Assembly (NCBI GenBank): GCA_030686995.1
Contig: CM060681.1
Span: 165,786,333 to 165,850,332, forward strand
Direction of reading: 5' to 3'
DNA: 64,000 nucleotides
From: Artemisia argyi
Taxonomy: Eukaryota > Streptophyta > Magnoliopsida > Asterales > Asteraceae
The position numbers were made by a program, and so were the translations under genes. Below the pieces are notes generated by a model, which was not told the DNA's origin, did not search any database, and worked only from the letters and a program-made list of their open reading frames with translations. Shown one piece after another: positions 11,952 to 24,834 of the stretch (position 1 is the stretch's first letter; each line of letters opens with the position of its first letter).

Positions 11952-12777
11952 CAAGTGCAAGAGAGAATACTTCCTATCATCAAGTCAAAGAAGTATTAGA
12001 GGCTAGTTAGTGTTGATGTGAAGTTGTGAGTCATATAAGAATATGTAATAAGTAGATCAAGATGATCTTACTTTGTAGTGAGTCAATGGTTGTGTAAGAA
12101 GAGGTGAGAAGAAGTAGTAGCATGATGAAGTCGTATAGTTGTGAAAAAATAGTAGCATGATGAAGTCGTGTAGTTGTGAAGAAGTAGTGGTGTGAAGAAG
12201 TCGTGTAGTTGTAAAGAAGTCGTGTAGTTGTGAAGAAGTAGTGGTGTGAAAAATTCGTGTGTAGAAGTTGTGTAGTGATCGAAGTCGTGTCGTGAGGTTG
12301 GTTCTAGCTACGATTAGAACTCGACATTTAGCTTTGTGTCGTTAAATCGGTGTAAGCAAAAGTGTGTACGGTTTTTTCCGCCTAAAGGGAGCTTGTTGAG
12401 TAGTGTTGTGAACTCTCGAGTAGGTGACTCGGGGAGTGGAGTAGGGCAAGGAAGGTGTCCTTGTAGCCGAACCACTATAAATCTTCGTGTCTGGTTTGCA
12501 TTTTCTTTCTCTTATCTCTTTTCACTTATTCTCGGATTTATCGCTTTATATCTATCCTTGCATATGTGTCTTACTTGTTGCTTATATTAGGTGTCTAGGT
12601 AATATTAGTAAGTTTATAATCTATAAAAATGTGTCTTATAACAACATAAGTACATCAAACATTTTTAGTAACTTACTAAATATCATATAGCAAGTTAATA
12701 CATTTTCTAATAACTTTACAAGTTTACTTTCAAATACATTTTTATCAAAATGGAAAGTATATAATTACATCATCACA
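11952..12777 (+). mobile_element. Sirevirus-type LTR 'A', right part (R/U5)
   Basis: This resumes LTR A after the Athila insertion. It contains a GAAGT/GTGAA-rich minisatellite (about 12070-12290) and then the leader block conserved in all Sirevirus-type LTRs here (12305-12490). The right border is uncertain. CATCATCACA at 12777 is a possible LTR end, but no five-base copy of the left flank was found, so this LTR may be truncated or rearranged. Confidence 0.55.
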
Positions 12778-14759
12778 TGGATCATCATATTCTAGAATGT
12801 ATATCTTTCCAAATATTCTTGTAAGATATGTCATAAATCTTGTAAGATATGTCATAGATTGTGTAAGATATATCATAGTTGATTTTGGAAAGATTGTGTA
12901 AGATCTTGATTAGACTTGACATAGTTTTTGGAAAGTAGCTCACGGTTTATGCACATGGTTTATGTCTTTGCTAGTTTTAAAAAAGGTAGCTCATGGTTTA
13001 TGCACATGGTTTATAGGGGTATTCATCGGTTCGGTTTTCGGTTTCATGGGTTGTACGGTTCGGGTTAATCGGTTTGAAAATGTTAAAAGTTAAAACCAAA
13101 ACAAAACCAAACCAATTATAAAACGAATAAAACCAAATCATACACCAATTTAGAATTCGGTTTGGTTTCGGTTAAAACCAAGAAAACCAAATTCAAGTAA
13201 ACTTTAAAAGTCACAAATAAAAAACTAAAAGTTCAAATAAAAGTACCAAATCAAAAGGTCTCACAAAGTGTTTAAGTAGATCAACAAAACAAAAGTTTAA
13301 CAAACCAAAATGTTTCATAACTTAACGGAAATAAATGAAGGCAAAATAAGATAAAATGTTATTCGACAAAGGTCTACAGAAGTCTTATGCTTGAATATTC
13401 CATCTTCAAGCATCCGTGATTTAAGGAGTAGTTAGTTTATATAATAATTCAACTTTTTAGGATTTTTTGTTAGGAAGATAAAAAATATAAAATATCTATA
13501 TATATAATTTAAACTTTTTTATGTGGATAGATATATATTCGGTTTTTTCGGTTTGGTTTGGTTATTTATTTGTCAAACCCAAAACCAAACCAAACACCAA
13601 TTAAATACTTCGGTTTGGTTTTAAACCAAACCATAGACCAATTAAAATTTTTGGTCTGGTTTTATTCGGTTTCGGTCCGGTTTATATTTCGGTTTGTTCG
13701 GTGTCAAACCAAATACTGGACACCCTTAATGGTTTATGTCTTTGGTAGTTTACCTACATATAGTAGTCCATGGTTTTCTAACAACTTGATGAAAAACAAA
13801 CATTCTCTCTACACTTTGCATACATCTTAGATGAATAGAAAACCATGTAGAAAACACAATTAATCACCCTCATTATCATGATCGTAATGCTTCTAACATT
13901 CATCTTTGTTGTAAGCATATCATACATCTTGATCCACCAAAGAATCTTGGAGATCTTGCCGTCATCATCCACCACATGCATACATATATGAAGATCCATC
14001 ACAACAATATTAGAGAACTTGTGATCTTCATTCATTGAAGGCTTTCTATCAATGGAAGTTCTTTTAGATTAGTAATTCATATCCATTAGACTTTCATGTC
14101 TTGGATCATCATTGTATCATCATAATTTATTCACCAAACTAGATTAGATGGTTAATGTGTTTGTGCCATAAAACACAAGGTTTCTATGTTGGGCCACAAA
14201 ACATAGAGGGAGTTGTTGTACCCTGGTAAAAGAACTATCAGGAGTTGTTGTACCCTTGTAAAAGAACCCGGTATTTAGCTTTGTACCGGAAAAAGTGTAA
14301 GTGACGATTGTAAGGTTTTCTCCGCCAATAAGGGAGCTTGTTGATCTAGTGAAGTAACTCTCGAGTTGGATATTCGGGGAGTGGAGTAGGGCGGAAACGA
14401 GATCCATGATCGAACCACAATAAATCCTCGTGTTGAGTTTGCTCTTTCCTTTTACTCATTGCTTTACTTTTGTACTTACATTATATTATTGTTTCTGTTG
14501 TAGCTTGATGTTTATGCTTGTGTGACAACTTGTTATACCATATGCTTTATATTAGTCATAAGACTTTTATTAGCATTTTTCATATTACAACAAGCTTGAT
14601 CGATAATTTGTCATATGGATGTTTTTAGAAAAGAAAAACAAACCGAACTAATAATGGCGAAACTTGATTTATTGCAAACATAATGGTTTATACTATATTT
14701 GATACAACAAGTAATAAAGATTTTAAACGGTAACGTATTCAACTCCCTACATTTTCACA
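12778..14759 (+). mobile_element. Sirevirus-type LTR 'B' (5' LTR), left end unclear
   Basis: The conserved leader block (14209-14440) and the LTR end ATTTTCACA at 14759 are followed directly by the PBS TTGGCATCAGAGC (14761-14773), so this is the 5' LTR of a Sirevirus-like element. Its U3 does not obviously align with the 3' LTR at 22338 and the left border was not found. An hAT element interrupts it at 13014-13728. Confidence 0.6.
13014..13728. mobile_element. Non-autonomous hAT element, 715 bp
   Basis: Terminal inverted repeats TAGGGGTATTC and GGACACCCTTA are flanked by an 8-bp duplication ATGGTTTA (13006-13013 and 13729-13736), diagnostic of the hAT superfamily. Both subterminal regions are packed with CGGTTTGGTTT and AAACCAAACC repeats, likely transposase-binding sites. 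It has no transposase ORF. Confidence 0.88.
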
Positions 14760-16359
14760 ATTGGCATCAGAGCTTCATAGCTCTTATTTTCAAAACAAAT
14801 GGTTTTTAAAATGGAGCACGATCCATGTATCAAATTACCATTGAAGCGAAATATAATATGAAAAATGTTTCGCTAATTATGCTATGCTAATATGACTACT
14901 TGTTTTAGTTGTTTGCATACATGTTGTTTGCTTGTTTTAAGTTGGGATTACACTTGCTTTTTGTGATACATAAGTGTCAATCATGCCTTGATATTCTATT
15001 TGCTTGTCTGATAGGACTTTTGGTTAGATCTTGTGCACCAAGTTGATAAATTGCTTTTGTATTACTTATAGTCTTAGATTTTCATCTTTGCATATGTAAA
15101 GTGATTATTTTGCTTAATTCACTTAGGAATGAGTATTGAGTGATGCTAACTAAGTAGCTTGAAATATGGTCAAGTGTCTAAATGAGTCACTACATTTTTA
15201 AACATATAGTAGTCTTGTAAAATGGTGTTTGGTATATATATGCTTCTACTATGATGTTTAATGAATGAGTCGTGCTATAAGATAGAAATTCATCTTTGAT
15301 TGATCATGTTAACTAACCATGTCATGTTTGGACGATAACACTTTGGTGTTATCAATTTTCCGTGTTTGGCTTAATTTCCACTTTTGGTAAGATCATAATC
15401 CTCGACTTGATCTATATGCTAACATGTGTTAGAATATGTGTTTTTGGTTTTAATCTATCACATCTAAATTAGGTGCATATGTTCTAAGTAAAATTTAGGA
15501 AATTTGAATAGGTTTTGGGAGTCTAAAAATGTCCACTATTAAGGAGTGTTTGGCACAACTTGAAATTTGAACAATTTGGTAGTTAAACAATGTGTTTCAT
15601 AGATATATATACTTGTAGGATTATTTGGTTACTTTATACAATGTTATGTACTAACAAAATATGCAGGGGGACAACATTAGGGTGTTGTCAGATTTTTCAT
15701 TTTTCACTATAACAGTGAAAGTTTGAATCGCTCTCGTGTTCTCTATCGGTAAGCATGTTTTTACCTGCATTTTTGGCATTTCCTAATCACATATGTAAAG
15801 TTACCTTAGTTTTAGGAAAAATTTGGAAAATCAGAAAACGTTTACTGTTGCGAAAAAGTACTATGTCTCAATTCTGAAACTCCATGGAAATGGCATAACC
15901 AAAGACTTGGTTCCGCCCTTGTTGTCGTTTGGTTCCTCCAGACATTCAGCAAACTTTTAATCTTTGAATTTTTTGAATTTTTCTAGTAATCCTTAGGTTC
16001 CAAACTTGCTTCCTACATGATTGATAGTATTTATCACTAATTCTAGAGCCCTCTTAGCACACTTTCAACAATAGGATCATCATTCCTGCCAAAATTTCAA
16101 ATTTGGCTAAACTAACCCAAGGAACCTTTCTGTTACAAGGAAGGAACCTTTCCTTTGGTTCCTCTAAATCTGTGGAACATTCTGACCAACTAAATCTTCC
16201 ATGATCACATAGTATTTAGTGCATAAGTTAGTCTTTCACTCCACCCAACTCCATTGGATTGACTTCCAATGATTTGAACTCTTCCAAATGATTAGGAACC
16301 TCCAAATGTGTATGGAACAACATCAAATCCAAACACTACTTTCCATAACATGTTCTTCT

Positions 16360-16681
16360 TATAAATTGACCAACATTCATACTTCCAATTCACACCATCA
16401 CCATCACTTCTCTTAATCTTATAATTCTAGCTAACCAAAGTCTTGAAATGACTAGATCCAACACCTCATCCGAATCATCTAGACCTATTAGGAAAACCGC
16501 TAGGATTAGTGTAAAACCATGTTGCTTCAACAAAACCATCCAACTAAGCTCATCATCATCAAGTGATTCATCACTCAACATTTCCTCACCATCAAAGATA
16601 CAAACTTCCTCAACCTTGCTACTCCAATCCATCTCCAAAACCTTGCAATACCAACGTAATCACCACTCCTCCACCAACTAA
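16360..16681 (+). pseudogene. Relic of accessory ORF2 with its TATA box
   Basis: TATAAAT at 16360 lies 88 bp before the ATG at 16448. This spacing matches the two other ORF2 copies (87 bp each). The 77-residue remnant keeps the conserved N-terminus (SNTSSESS, ARISVKPCCFNKT, a Ser-rich run and SLNISSP) and then stops, where the other copies continue for 210-316 more residues. Function unknown. Confidence 0.75.
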
Positions 16682-19600
16682 AACACCAAATCATTCACTT
16701 TAGTGAGAAACATTTTCCTCGGTATTCATTAAGCATATTAGGACCATTTTTACTCATTATAACCAATAGGAAACCACTTCCCGCCAAAAACTCAATTTAA
16801 ACAAAACTCAGCCAAGGAACCCTTCTACATAAAGGAATGAACCCTTTATATGGTTCCTTGCCATCCGTGGGTCCCTAACCACACATGTTTTGTAATCATT
16901 ACCCACGGTTACTACATTCTTCCATCCTTAATTCATCCTTCATCCATTAGCTTCCCTTATTTGGTGACTTGACAACTTCCTAACTAATCCGTACTCGTTA
17001 CTTACAAAGATTACATATAATATCAAAATCACAAGTCTAACTTGTGACTATGGATATTGTCTTGTATCTATATATGTTACCTCACTTGGTTAACATGAAA
17101 ATAATGTGTCATCCTTTAAGACGATAAGGATTTACATCATGTCATAACTTACACTTAAGTTATAGATGTATTATCAAGTCTTGCTATCCTTTAGCACTAT
17201 CCAATCTCAACAAAGTAGGATTGACAACTTAAGTATTTCATCCGAAATATTCAAGTAAATCTGACTTACGATTGTAGTCATTCAAAGTCACATCCGAAAG
17301 AATCTACACCCAAGTATTTTAACAACATATGTTAAAACACTTATCCTAACGCTCTCTCAATCAATAGGGATAAAACAAATGACAATAGGTCTTCATCATT
17401 GAATATTGAGTACTTAAGTTCACTTGTTCGTTCACCATCATCTCATTCACTTCTATGATATATCTCAGCTCCTAAGCTTCACAAACATAACCAAAACCTC
17501 AAGAACTTCACTCACTAATTATGGACCACAAGGCTTAGTATCTATCCGTTTTATTTTCAACATCTATGAAACTTAAGTACTTCCATAGCACAACAAACCT
17601 CTACATTACCATATCTTTATTAAGACACACTAGAATACCTACCACCTAGATCAACCAATCCACTATTCTTACCATCATTTGAATTCATTGAGTGCATTGC
17701 TCAAAAAGTCCTTTGTCCAAACACTCAACCATACCTCACCACCTATAGGATTAGAACCTTTACCATCAAATGAGCATGAATCTCACATTCAGTTACACTA
17801 GGTTTAACTAGTACAACTTTCACAAGTTATCAAAGTATTAGTAATACTTTTTACTTTTGCATAAGTTTCATTAAACTTTAAATCACCATTTTAACAACAT
17901 ATGTTAAAATGCAAAGCCATCCTCTTGCATCCCAAGTAACAATGACTCTTGAGAAGTATATATAAGAAACTCAAGTGAATTCTTTGTGTCATCCTCATAG
18001 TATATTTAGGATAACACTATCCGATTCAAATACTTTGGCTTCATACCTTCATCTAGAAAAACATGATGTTTTGGAAAAACATTATGCACAAGTAATCATG
18101 AGTTTTTCATCTTGTTAAAATGATAATGTATATCCTATGCATCACTCTCTCCTTGCGACATGAACGGTTGTGTTACAAGAGATTTCATTTTACCTCATCT
18201 GGTAAATGACCTTAAATAAACATCTGCAAGTTCTATGAACTAGAACTTTCTCATCATCTTGTCATTTTTGTCTTCATAAGCATGATGACTTTATTCCACG
18301 TAATATTCTACTTATTGAAAGACACTATATGTGTCTATTTCCTTTCAAGCATTCACCATAACCAAACCTTGCTCATAACCTAGTTCAAACCCTATCTCTA
18401 GAGCATACGCAAGATCTATTGAAGTTGGTAACTTCACTTAGATTCATGTTCCAAAGAGCTTTCTTGAGAACATTCTTATCATATTTCATTATCACACATA
18501 AACTCATCTCTTGGTCTTGGATGACCAAATCACTTGCGTAACACATGCTTAAAGATGACACCTTTTAGATCATTCAACCATAGATTCCAAACAAAAAGAT
18601 TAAAATCTCTTGCATTACACATACATGTGTCATTTACATTTTATTTGTTTGATATGATTGGACATCTTAACATAACCATGATAACTATTTGATTGATTCA
18701 TGTGTAAACCTTGGTTATTTATTTATGATGCCTGCTTGCGTATATGTTTCGTGTTACTATATATTAACATGATTTATATATAATATTTTCATTCTCTATG
18801 TATATGATGTTTTGCATGATTAACGTGTTACTTGTTAACTCATGGTATGTCATTTTGAGACATGATGTCTTTATATGACATTTATATATTTGAATGTTTG
18901 TGTCTTTTTTGGTCATTCATTAGATCCATGCTTAGGATGGTCTATATAATACATGCTCCAAAATGTTATCTTTTAAACACAGTTTACATGAATCTTTTGT
19001 CTTGCTTCTTTTGTGTCCTTGTCACACTATTTCTTTGCAACGCGTGCACCTATAATTTGTCAATGTGTTTTTGGTATGATTAACATTTAGAAGTCTTTTT
19101 ATCCTACTAATTAATTACATAGATCATTGTGCTAATTAATGGTTAAGTATGCTTAAATGTCTAAACCTAAACAACAAAACAACTTCACAATGAAGTGTCT
19201 CAAACAATGTCATGCTCTCTCGTAATATGATTGTTTGTCTTGATGCTATGCGGTAACTTTATATCTAGTTGTCGAATGTGTTGTTTGAATAAGATAATAT
19301 TTTTTTCCTATTTTGTTGACATCTTTTCTCACTAACAAATTTGTTTTAGTGGATTGAGAACTCATCATTTGCCATCTCACTTCGTTCTAGGTTTTATATG
19401 CTCATCTCGCATAACTGTAATCCCTTTACTTGCATATAGTTTTAATGCTAATAGGATTGAGTCTTAGAAATTTGAAATTTGTGTTTGGGTATCTTTCAAT
19501 CGACCTTTTTCCAAATCGCATTATAGCTTGCGCTTTCCAATAATCACTTCCATCACTATTTAGCTATAACAATACTCTAATCCTTTCCACCTCCTCTGAG

Positions 19601-20983
19601 AAAACCATATGCCTCATCATGTGATCATCTCGCATTGATAGAGAAGAGCTACGTGGCTTCGTGGATGAAGTTCGTTGTACGCTAACCAACATCCGCAAAA
19701 ACATTACTAAGCTCATCGCTTTCATTAACCTTCAACCTCCCAAACACTTTATCATCATTCTTTATACGATGCATTACACAATATGTTGGATGTCCACCGA
19801 TTAAGGCGGAGAGAAATGCATTCACATTTTTGTATTTTGTCAAAATGTATTTAAAGAACATCTACTCATGTTTCTTGCACCCTAAAATACCAACACATAG
19901 GTACACACCATTTAGTTAAAATCGGTTCACAAAATCACAAGTGTTTCAAGCCTTTTTAACCCAACATCACTAGTTTGTACCAATATCTCATCAAGTGGAA
20001 AACACATCATGTGTTTGACAAAGTTCTTCATCTCCACAACCAACAACTAATTGAATCTAGGATCTGTCTTAAACTAGGACTTCACAGCTTCATGTTCTAG
20101 AACACCATCATAGGATCTAATCCTTTCATACTTAACACATATCATGCATGTCATTGTCAGTGCAATCGATATATTAATTAAAACTGTCATTCCCAACACT
20201 TTCTCAATGCATCGGTTTAACCAACACTCTCCCATTACATAATGTCATTCTCATACTCATATAGGTTCTTAGTATTCTTTATTCCTTTCTTATGAAATGT
20301 TTGTACCTAGGTGCTTTTTGTCTTCACTTCTGTTTGAATCCATTCAAGCATACATTTTGGCATGATACATCATCTTTGGAAGATGATAATGTCGTTAAAG
20401 GTCATGTAGGACTAAACCATGTTAGTACTCTTTCATCCATTGTCTTTCGATATAGGTCATTATTTCTAAACGTATTTCGTTTTCATTAGCGTCAATCCTA
20501 ATCGATCAAATCATAACCCGTAGTTGTCACTGAATATCAATGTCCATTCACATTTTCTTTTTCTCTTAACATTACGTAAGTCGTATTCCGTTATCCCTTG
20601 AGTTGTGAATTTTAGATTGCATAAGTCCATATGTTCAATCTTTATATTCGTTATAGCATTTGCTATACATACGAGTTTCTAATTTTTTAAATAGTTGTCT
20701 ACGTTATCACCACCACCTTCCATCATTTCTTTCACTATTCACCACCATAGATTAGCGTAAAACCTACTTCTATCAATCATATGATGTTGTCAAATTTTCA
20801 ATATTTTTACTAAGTATAATGAAAATCATTAGCCCTCGTTCAAACTATATCGATACGTGTGTTTTTACTTGCCTTTTTGTCATTTCCCAATTAGATTTAA
20901 TTTAGTGCTTCTGTTTTAAGAAAAATTACGAAATTAGAAAAACTTTTCGACCTTCGAAAAGCTGGTCTGTTAAGAATTTGAGT

Positions 20984-21115
20984 ATGGCGGAAATGGCGGA
21001 ACCAGATTTTGGGTTCCGCTAGTGTAATTTCTGGGTATTCCCAGTTTTGGCCCAGCGGACCAGGCGGAACCAAAAACAAGGTTCCGCCCGTGTAGTTGTT
21101 TGGTGCCGCCAGTAA
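20984..21115 (+). promoter_or_regulatory. GGCGGAACC palindrome cluster
   Basis: The stretch contains GGCGGAA and GGCGGAACC copies and their reverse forms GGTTCCGC and GGTTCCGCCC within about 130 bp. It is homologous to the cluster between accessory ORFs at 30071-30193, so it is a second copy of that module in this element. Confidence 0.65.
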
Positions 21116-21554
21116 CCTGCAGAATTTTTGTACATTTTTCTCAATTTCGCATTCTCTCAAATACCAACACGTGCACCACTCACCTTAACTTTTAATATTT
21201 CAATTTCACTTCATTTGTTCCTTTGATGGATTTTATCATATTATATTCATGTTTTCATTTTAATTGTAATTCTTATTAGAAGAATACATCCTATTTTTCT
21301 TATTTTTCTTTAAGATGAAAAATATTGCACTGATCTTTTCATTGTAGGTTCATCATATATACTTATTCGTATATAGCATACTCATCTAAGGATGATGTTT
21401 GCATCAAAAATTTCCTTCTTTCATTATAGGTGCTTCTTAACGTAGGAGGAATATCAATCAAGCACTCATATTGCATATTCTATACACTTGGTTGTATATG
21501 ATATACGTGTCTATTAACAAAGCTTCTAGTATACTAATATTTGTTTTGTAGGTT

Positions 21555-22337
21555 CATATTGACGCCTTAAAGCAAGAGGGAGCTTCCGTCAATCATTTAT
21601 AGAATGCATCATACATACGCATTGTTATATATCACATACTCATTATAGGACAATTATTGTCTTACACTAACCTTTATTTTGTAGGATTTTTCATCCTTGC
21701 ATCATATACGTTGGTACCCTAGCAACGGGGAGTATTGATCAAGGGGGAGCTAATCATGCACTAACCTTTGTTTTTGTAGCTTTATTATTTCTTGTGTCAT
21801 ATACGTTGGGACCATAGCAACAGGGAGTATTGATCAAGGGGGAGCTACAATCAAGGGAAAGCATGCATGCATTCATCTTTATTTTCATTCTTCGACACAC
21901 TTTTGTGTTTCGACAAAAAGAAGGAGATAGGTCAACATAGTCCAACATGCATTTCATTCATCATGCATTTTTCATATAATTTTTATGTTGCACAACACTA
22001 ACCTTGATGTAGGTTAAGGAACTTAATTTGATCCATGGATCTGCTAACAACCTAAGGGACGCAACAACCTTAGGAAATTGGAGTTGAAGACTAAACTTCA
22101 CTAGGGATGATGCAAGCTCGCCATTTTGGGGAGAAATGAAGTTAACTCCAAAGGACATACCTTTTTTGTTTCGACAAAAGAGGGAGAAGAGTGTCAACAG
22201 AGAAGGAAATGTAGAAGGTGTAGAAGGAAATGTAGAAGGTGTTGCGGATACAAGTAAGTTATACGAACACAAGTAATTTTTTACATTTTACTATCTGTCA
22301 CATTTACATATTTTGTCATCATCAAAAAGGGGGAGAT
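21555..22337 (+). other. Multiple polypurine tracts before the 3' LTR
   Basis: Several tracts of the type AAGGGGGAGC or AAAAGGGGGAG recur: about 21574 (degenerate), 21748, 21836, 21916, 22177 and 22325. Several follow a TTTGTAGG unit or a GACAAAA context. Repeated PPTs are a reported hallmark of Sireviruses. Only the last, adjoining the LTR, should prime the plus strand. Confidence 0.7.
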
Positions 22338-22681
22338 TGTTAGTGCAAATATTACGATATTTAATCTACACAGTCTTGTTTGTTTTGATTGATGACAAAC
22401 ATATAACTTGATACATAACGTAAAATGTACAAGTTACTTGTAATCTTATTTTGTCTCAAAATACATTCAACACCTCTCAATGTCTCGAGTCCTCGTATGC
22501 TACAACACAGGTTCGTACATGTTTGTTATATGGCATTATGATCAAAGCCCTTGACCAACCATTTAGAATGTTTAAAATACGGCTAGATCATTAAGTATTT
22601 TCAAAGACTAACCATTTAGAATGATTAAAATACTTTTTGAGTCTTTAAGCATTTTAGGTGTCAAAGTGCACTTTAGGTATC
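22338..22681 (+). repeat. 3' LTR (left part) of the decayed Sirevirus-like element
   Basis: It starts TGTTAGTGCAAATATTACG immediately after the PPT. The LTR is cut at about 22681 by a minus-strand Tat-lineage element, and the remainder is presumably beyond the window. Confidence 0.75.
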
Positions 22682-23320
22682 TGATTGTACAATAATTTGC
22701 ACGACCAGGCCTTCGATGATGATAAAAGGGTATAGGGGAAGTTGTGGTTGAGCCAAGCTTGTGTCTAACCTGAAAATAAGAAATACAAATACACTACGTT
22801 AAGTGATTGCGCAGGGGTTGGACCCTGCGAACCACCTCCGGCGTGTGAATAAGTATTTGGTATGATAATGTAGGTGAAATGTAGTAAAGTAGAGTAGTTG
22901 AGATTGCATACCAGAACTGAAACTCGTCCAAGACTATTTATAAGGGAAAAAACAGCCATGGGGAGTGTTTCCACGTTTGTAGGAGATCATGGGGGCGTCC
23001 CATAATTTTATGGTTAGCCGCTAGGGCTTAATGTCCACTCTTCCTGAATTGGCGGGTCAGTCAAGGAGGAAGGGAGAACATGGATAAGACGGGGGACATG
23101 GGTAAGACTTGGTCTTGCCCTCTTTCCATCTTATGTTCATTGAAGTGTACCCCGGAGGGCTTATACCTTTGTTTGGCGAATTCCCATCTGGTAACTAGAT
23201 CATAAGAGATTATTTTTACGCCCAATAAGGATTTAGGAGGCTAGCTAGAGCCTGCGATTATGTAGGTTTCAAGCAGACTCGAAGGGGAGTCCTTCGAGCT
23301 AACCAAAGGGTACATCATCA
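22682..23320 (-). repeat. 3' LTR of a minus-strand Tat-lineage gypsy element (inferred)
   Basis: On the minus strand the segment reads TGATGATGTACCCTTTGG at 23320 and ends TTGTACAATCA at 22682, matching the TGATGA...TCA ends of the other Tat/Athila LTRs here. A minus-strand PPT (CTGGGGGGCT, 23330-23321) adjoins it. A minus-strand TATA box lies at 22942-22935, with a CGCAGGG/CCCTGCG hairpin (22829-22810) about 100 nt downstream. The proposed target duplicate GTATC (22677-22681) cannot be checked because the other end is outside the window. Confidence 0.55.
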
Positions 23321-23373
23321 AGCCCCCCAGTCGAAAGTGATATATGCATGCAAGAATATATTGCTTACGACTC
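23321..23373 (-). other. PPT and interior of the minus-strand Tat-lineage element, left piece
   Basis: This short interior piece carries the minus-strand polypurine tract. A Sirevirus-like insertion separates it from the antisense accessory gene, which resumes at 33825; GACTC at 23369-23373 is the target duplicate. Confidence 0.5.
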
Positions 23374-23746
23374 TGTTAATACAAATATCGCCTAAAAACG
23401 TTATTTATATTTTACGATCTTTGCTAAGTTTTGTTAATGACAAAGTATGAACTTTAGCTAAAAGTAAATTATCACTTTAAGTGTTTAAGTCTTGTTTAAC
23501 AAATGTTTACATTTCCTTTTAAACTAAACATTGGTTTTATTTCTTAAAATAGAAATAGTCATATCACATTTATGGCAAGTTTTGTCATCATGCATTTATG
23601 GAAAGAAATGTGTTTGACTTGCTTTGATGTTGCTTACAAGTTTTGTGTTTGACTTGATTTAAGTGATGTGACATTGTTTGGTTGCTGGAGTTATGAGACA
23701 AGACCTTGTTTGGTTTGAAGAGTTATTGCAAAAACCTACTGCAGAT

Positions 23747-23832
23747 CCGGCGGTACCCTGGGGGTACACGGGCGGAACCCATCTGAGGGTTCCGCCTGAT
23801 CCGCCAAGCATGCAGTATGGTGGGCTATAAAT
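23747..23832 (+). promoter_or_regulatory. LTR promoter: GGCGGAACC palindromes plus TATA box
   Basis: Inverted GC-rich motifs GGCGGTACCC, GGCGGAACCC, GGGTTCCGCC and TCCGCC precede TATAAATACC at 23826-23835. The same arrangement occurs in the 3' LTR (TATAAAT at 32878) and in the minus-strand copy (about 36740-36830). CG-rich palindromes in this position are reported for Sireviruses; their function is not established here. Confidence 0.8.
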
Positions 23833-24094
23833 ACCAAGCCATAACTTGATTTTTGGCTAACTCTTTTAGGACATATATTCACATACTCTCTCAACTAACT
23901 CAATAACCTTTTGATTTGTGATTCTCTTATGTAGCAAGGAACTTCACAAGATCATTCAAGAAGTTACAAGCTTCAACTCTAAAGTTGCAAGTCTTGATAG
24001 CTTGGTCATGTATAAGCTTTGGTAGTTTATACTTCATGTGTGTCATGTATGTAGAAGCTATAGGTTAGTATTTTAGGCCTCAAAATACAAAGAG

Positions 24095-24400
24095 TGTTGG
24101 GAGTTGTTGTACCCTAGTAAAAGAACTAACGGGAGTGGTTGTACCCTTGGTAAAGAACTCGACATCTAGCTTTGTGTCAGTAAAAGTGTAAGCGACGAAT
24201 GGGAGTGGTTGTACCCTTGTAAAAGAACTCGACATCTAGCTTAGTGTCGGTAAAAGTGTAAGCGACATTGTAAAGGTTTTCTCCGCCGGTGAAAGGAGCT
24301 TGTTGATTAGTGCTTATAACTCTCGAGTTGGAAACTCGGGGCGTGGATGTAGGGCAAGGAAAAAGAATCCTTGTAGCCGAACCACGATAAACAATCGTGT
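24095..24400 (+). other. Conserved leader block of Sirevirus-type LTRs
   Basis: The block includes CTCGACAT..TAGCTT..TGTCG, TTTTCTCCGCC, GGAGCTTGTTGA, AACTCTCGAG, AGGGCAAGGAA, TCCTTGTAGCCGAACCAC and ATAAA. It is recognisable in six LTRs of this window whose U3 regions have diverged strongly. Hairpins visible include CGACA/TGTCG, CAAGGA/TCCTTG and CACGAT/ATCGTG. Confidence 0.7.
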
Positions 24401-24834
24401 TGTGGTTTGATCGTTTCTTTCTTTATCTTTGCTTATTACATGTTGTCTTTTAGTTACAATTGCTAATCACATATAAAGCTTTCCAAAAGAATTAAAACAA
24501 GTAAAGTTGTACTTATATCTTGAAACAAATGTAAAGCTTTTCAAAGAACTAAAACAAGCAAAGTTAGGATCATCACAAGTAAAGCTTTTCAAAGTATGAA
24601 ACAAGTAAAGTTAGAATTGTTATTCACATGAAAAGCTTTTCAAAGAATCAAACATATAAAGTTGTGTTTATATCTTTAAGCAAACGTAAAGTTTCTAAAA
24701 GGATATTTAAGCTAAATAAGAATCGAAAAAGCGGTAAACTATTCAACCCCATTCTAGTTTTCCACAATTGGCATCAGGAGCTACGTTACTCAAGATCTTT
24801 AAAATAGAATGTATTTTAAAACTTGGATCGATCC

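Larger units (their letters stand above)
14760..22337 (+). mobile_element. Interior of a decayed Sirevirus-like element
   Basis: The interior opens with the PBS TTGGCATCAGAGC at 14761 and ends in AAAAAGGGGGAGAT abutting the LTR at 22338. It lacks recognisable gag or pol. Its modules match the better-preserved 23374-33819 copy. The AAGGAGTGTTTGGC sequence that follows accessory ORF1 there occurs at 15541, so ORF1 seems deleted. The ORF2 promoter and N-terminus follow at 16360-16681. GGTTCC/GGCGGAACC clusters occur at 15908-15941, about 16130-16170, 16850-16870 and 20984-21115, so the module is repeated. The stretch 17000-20800 holds no ORF or motif I can name. Confidence 0.7.
23374..24766 (+). 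repeat. 5' LTR of the Sirevirus-like element
   Basis: It starts TGTTAATACAAATATCGCC and ends CTAGTTTTCCACA. GGCGGTACC/GGCGGAACCC/GGTTCCGCC palindromes lie at 23747-23806, followed 20 bp later by TATAAAT at 23826. The conserved leader block runs 24095-24400, with a tandem duplication of an 80-90 bp unit ending GTGTAAGCGAC. Confidence 0.93.

Noticed and set aside
418..12777. LTR A as a complete solo LTR
   Set aside because: No five-base duplicate of the left flank (GATGT) was found at the presumed right end, so the border remains open.
18862..19083. Cys/Phe-rich 73-codon ORF
   Set aside because: It lies in a decayed interior with no homologous ORF in the better-preserved copy, and composition explains it.
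16700..20900. Hidden pol region in the decayed Sirevirus-like interior
   Set aside because: I could not recognise integrase or reverse transcriptase motifs in either strand. A profile search would be needed to exclude a highly mutated copy.
21961..22272. 103-codon minus-strand ORF
   Set aside because: It is antisense to the multiple-PPT region and its repeats; no domain was recognised.
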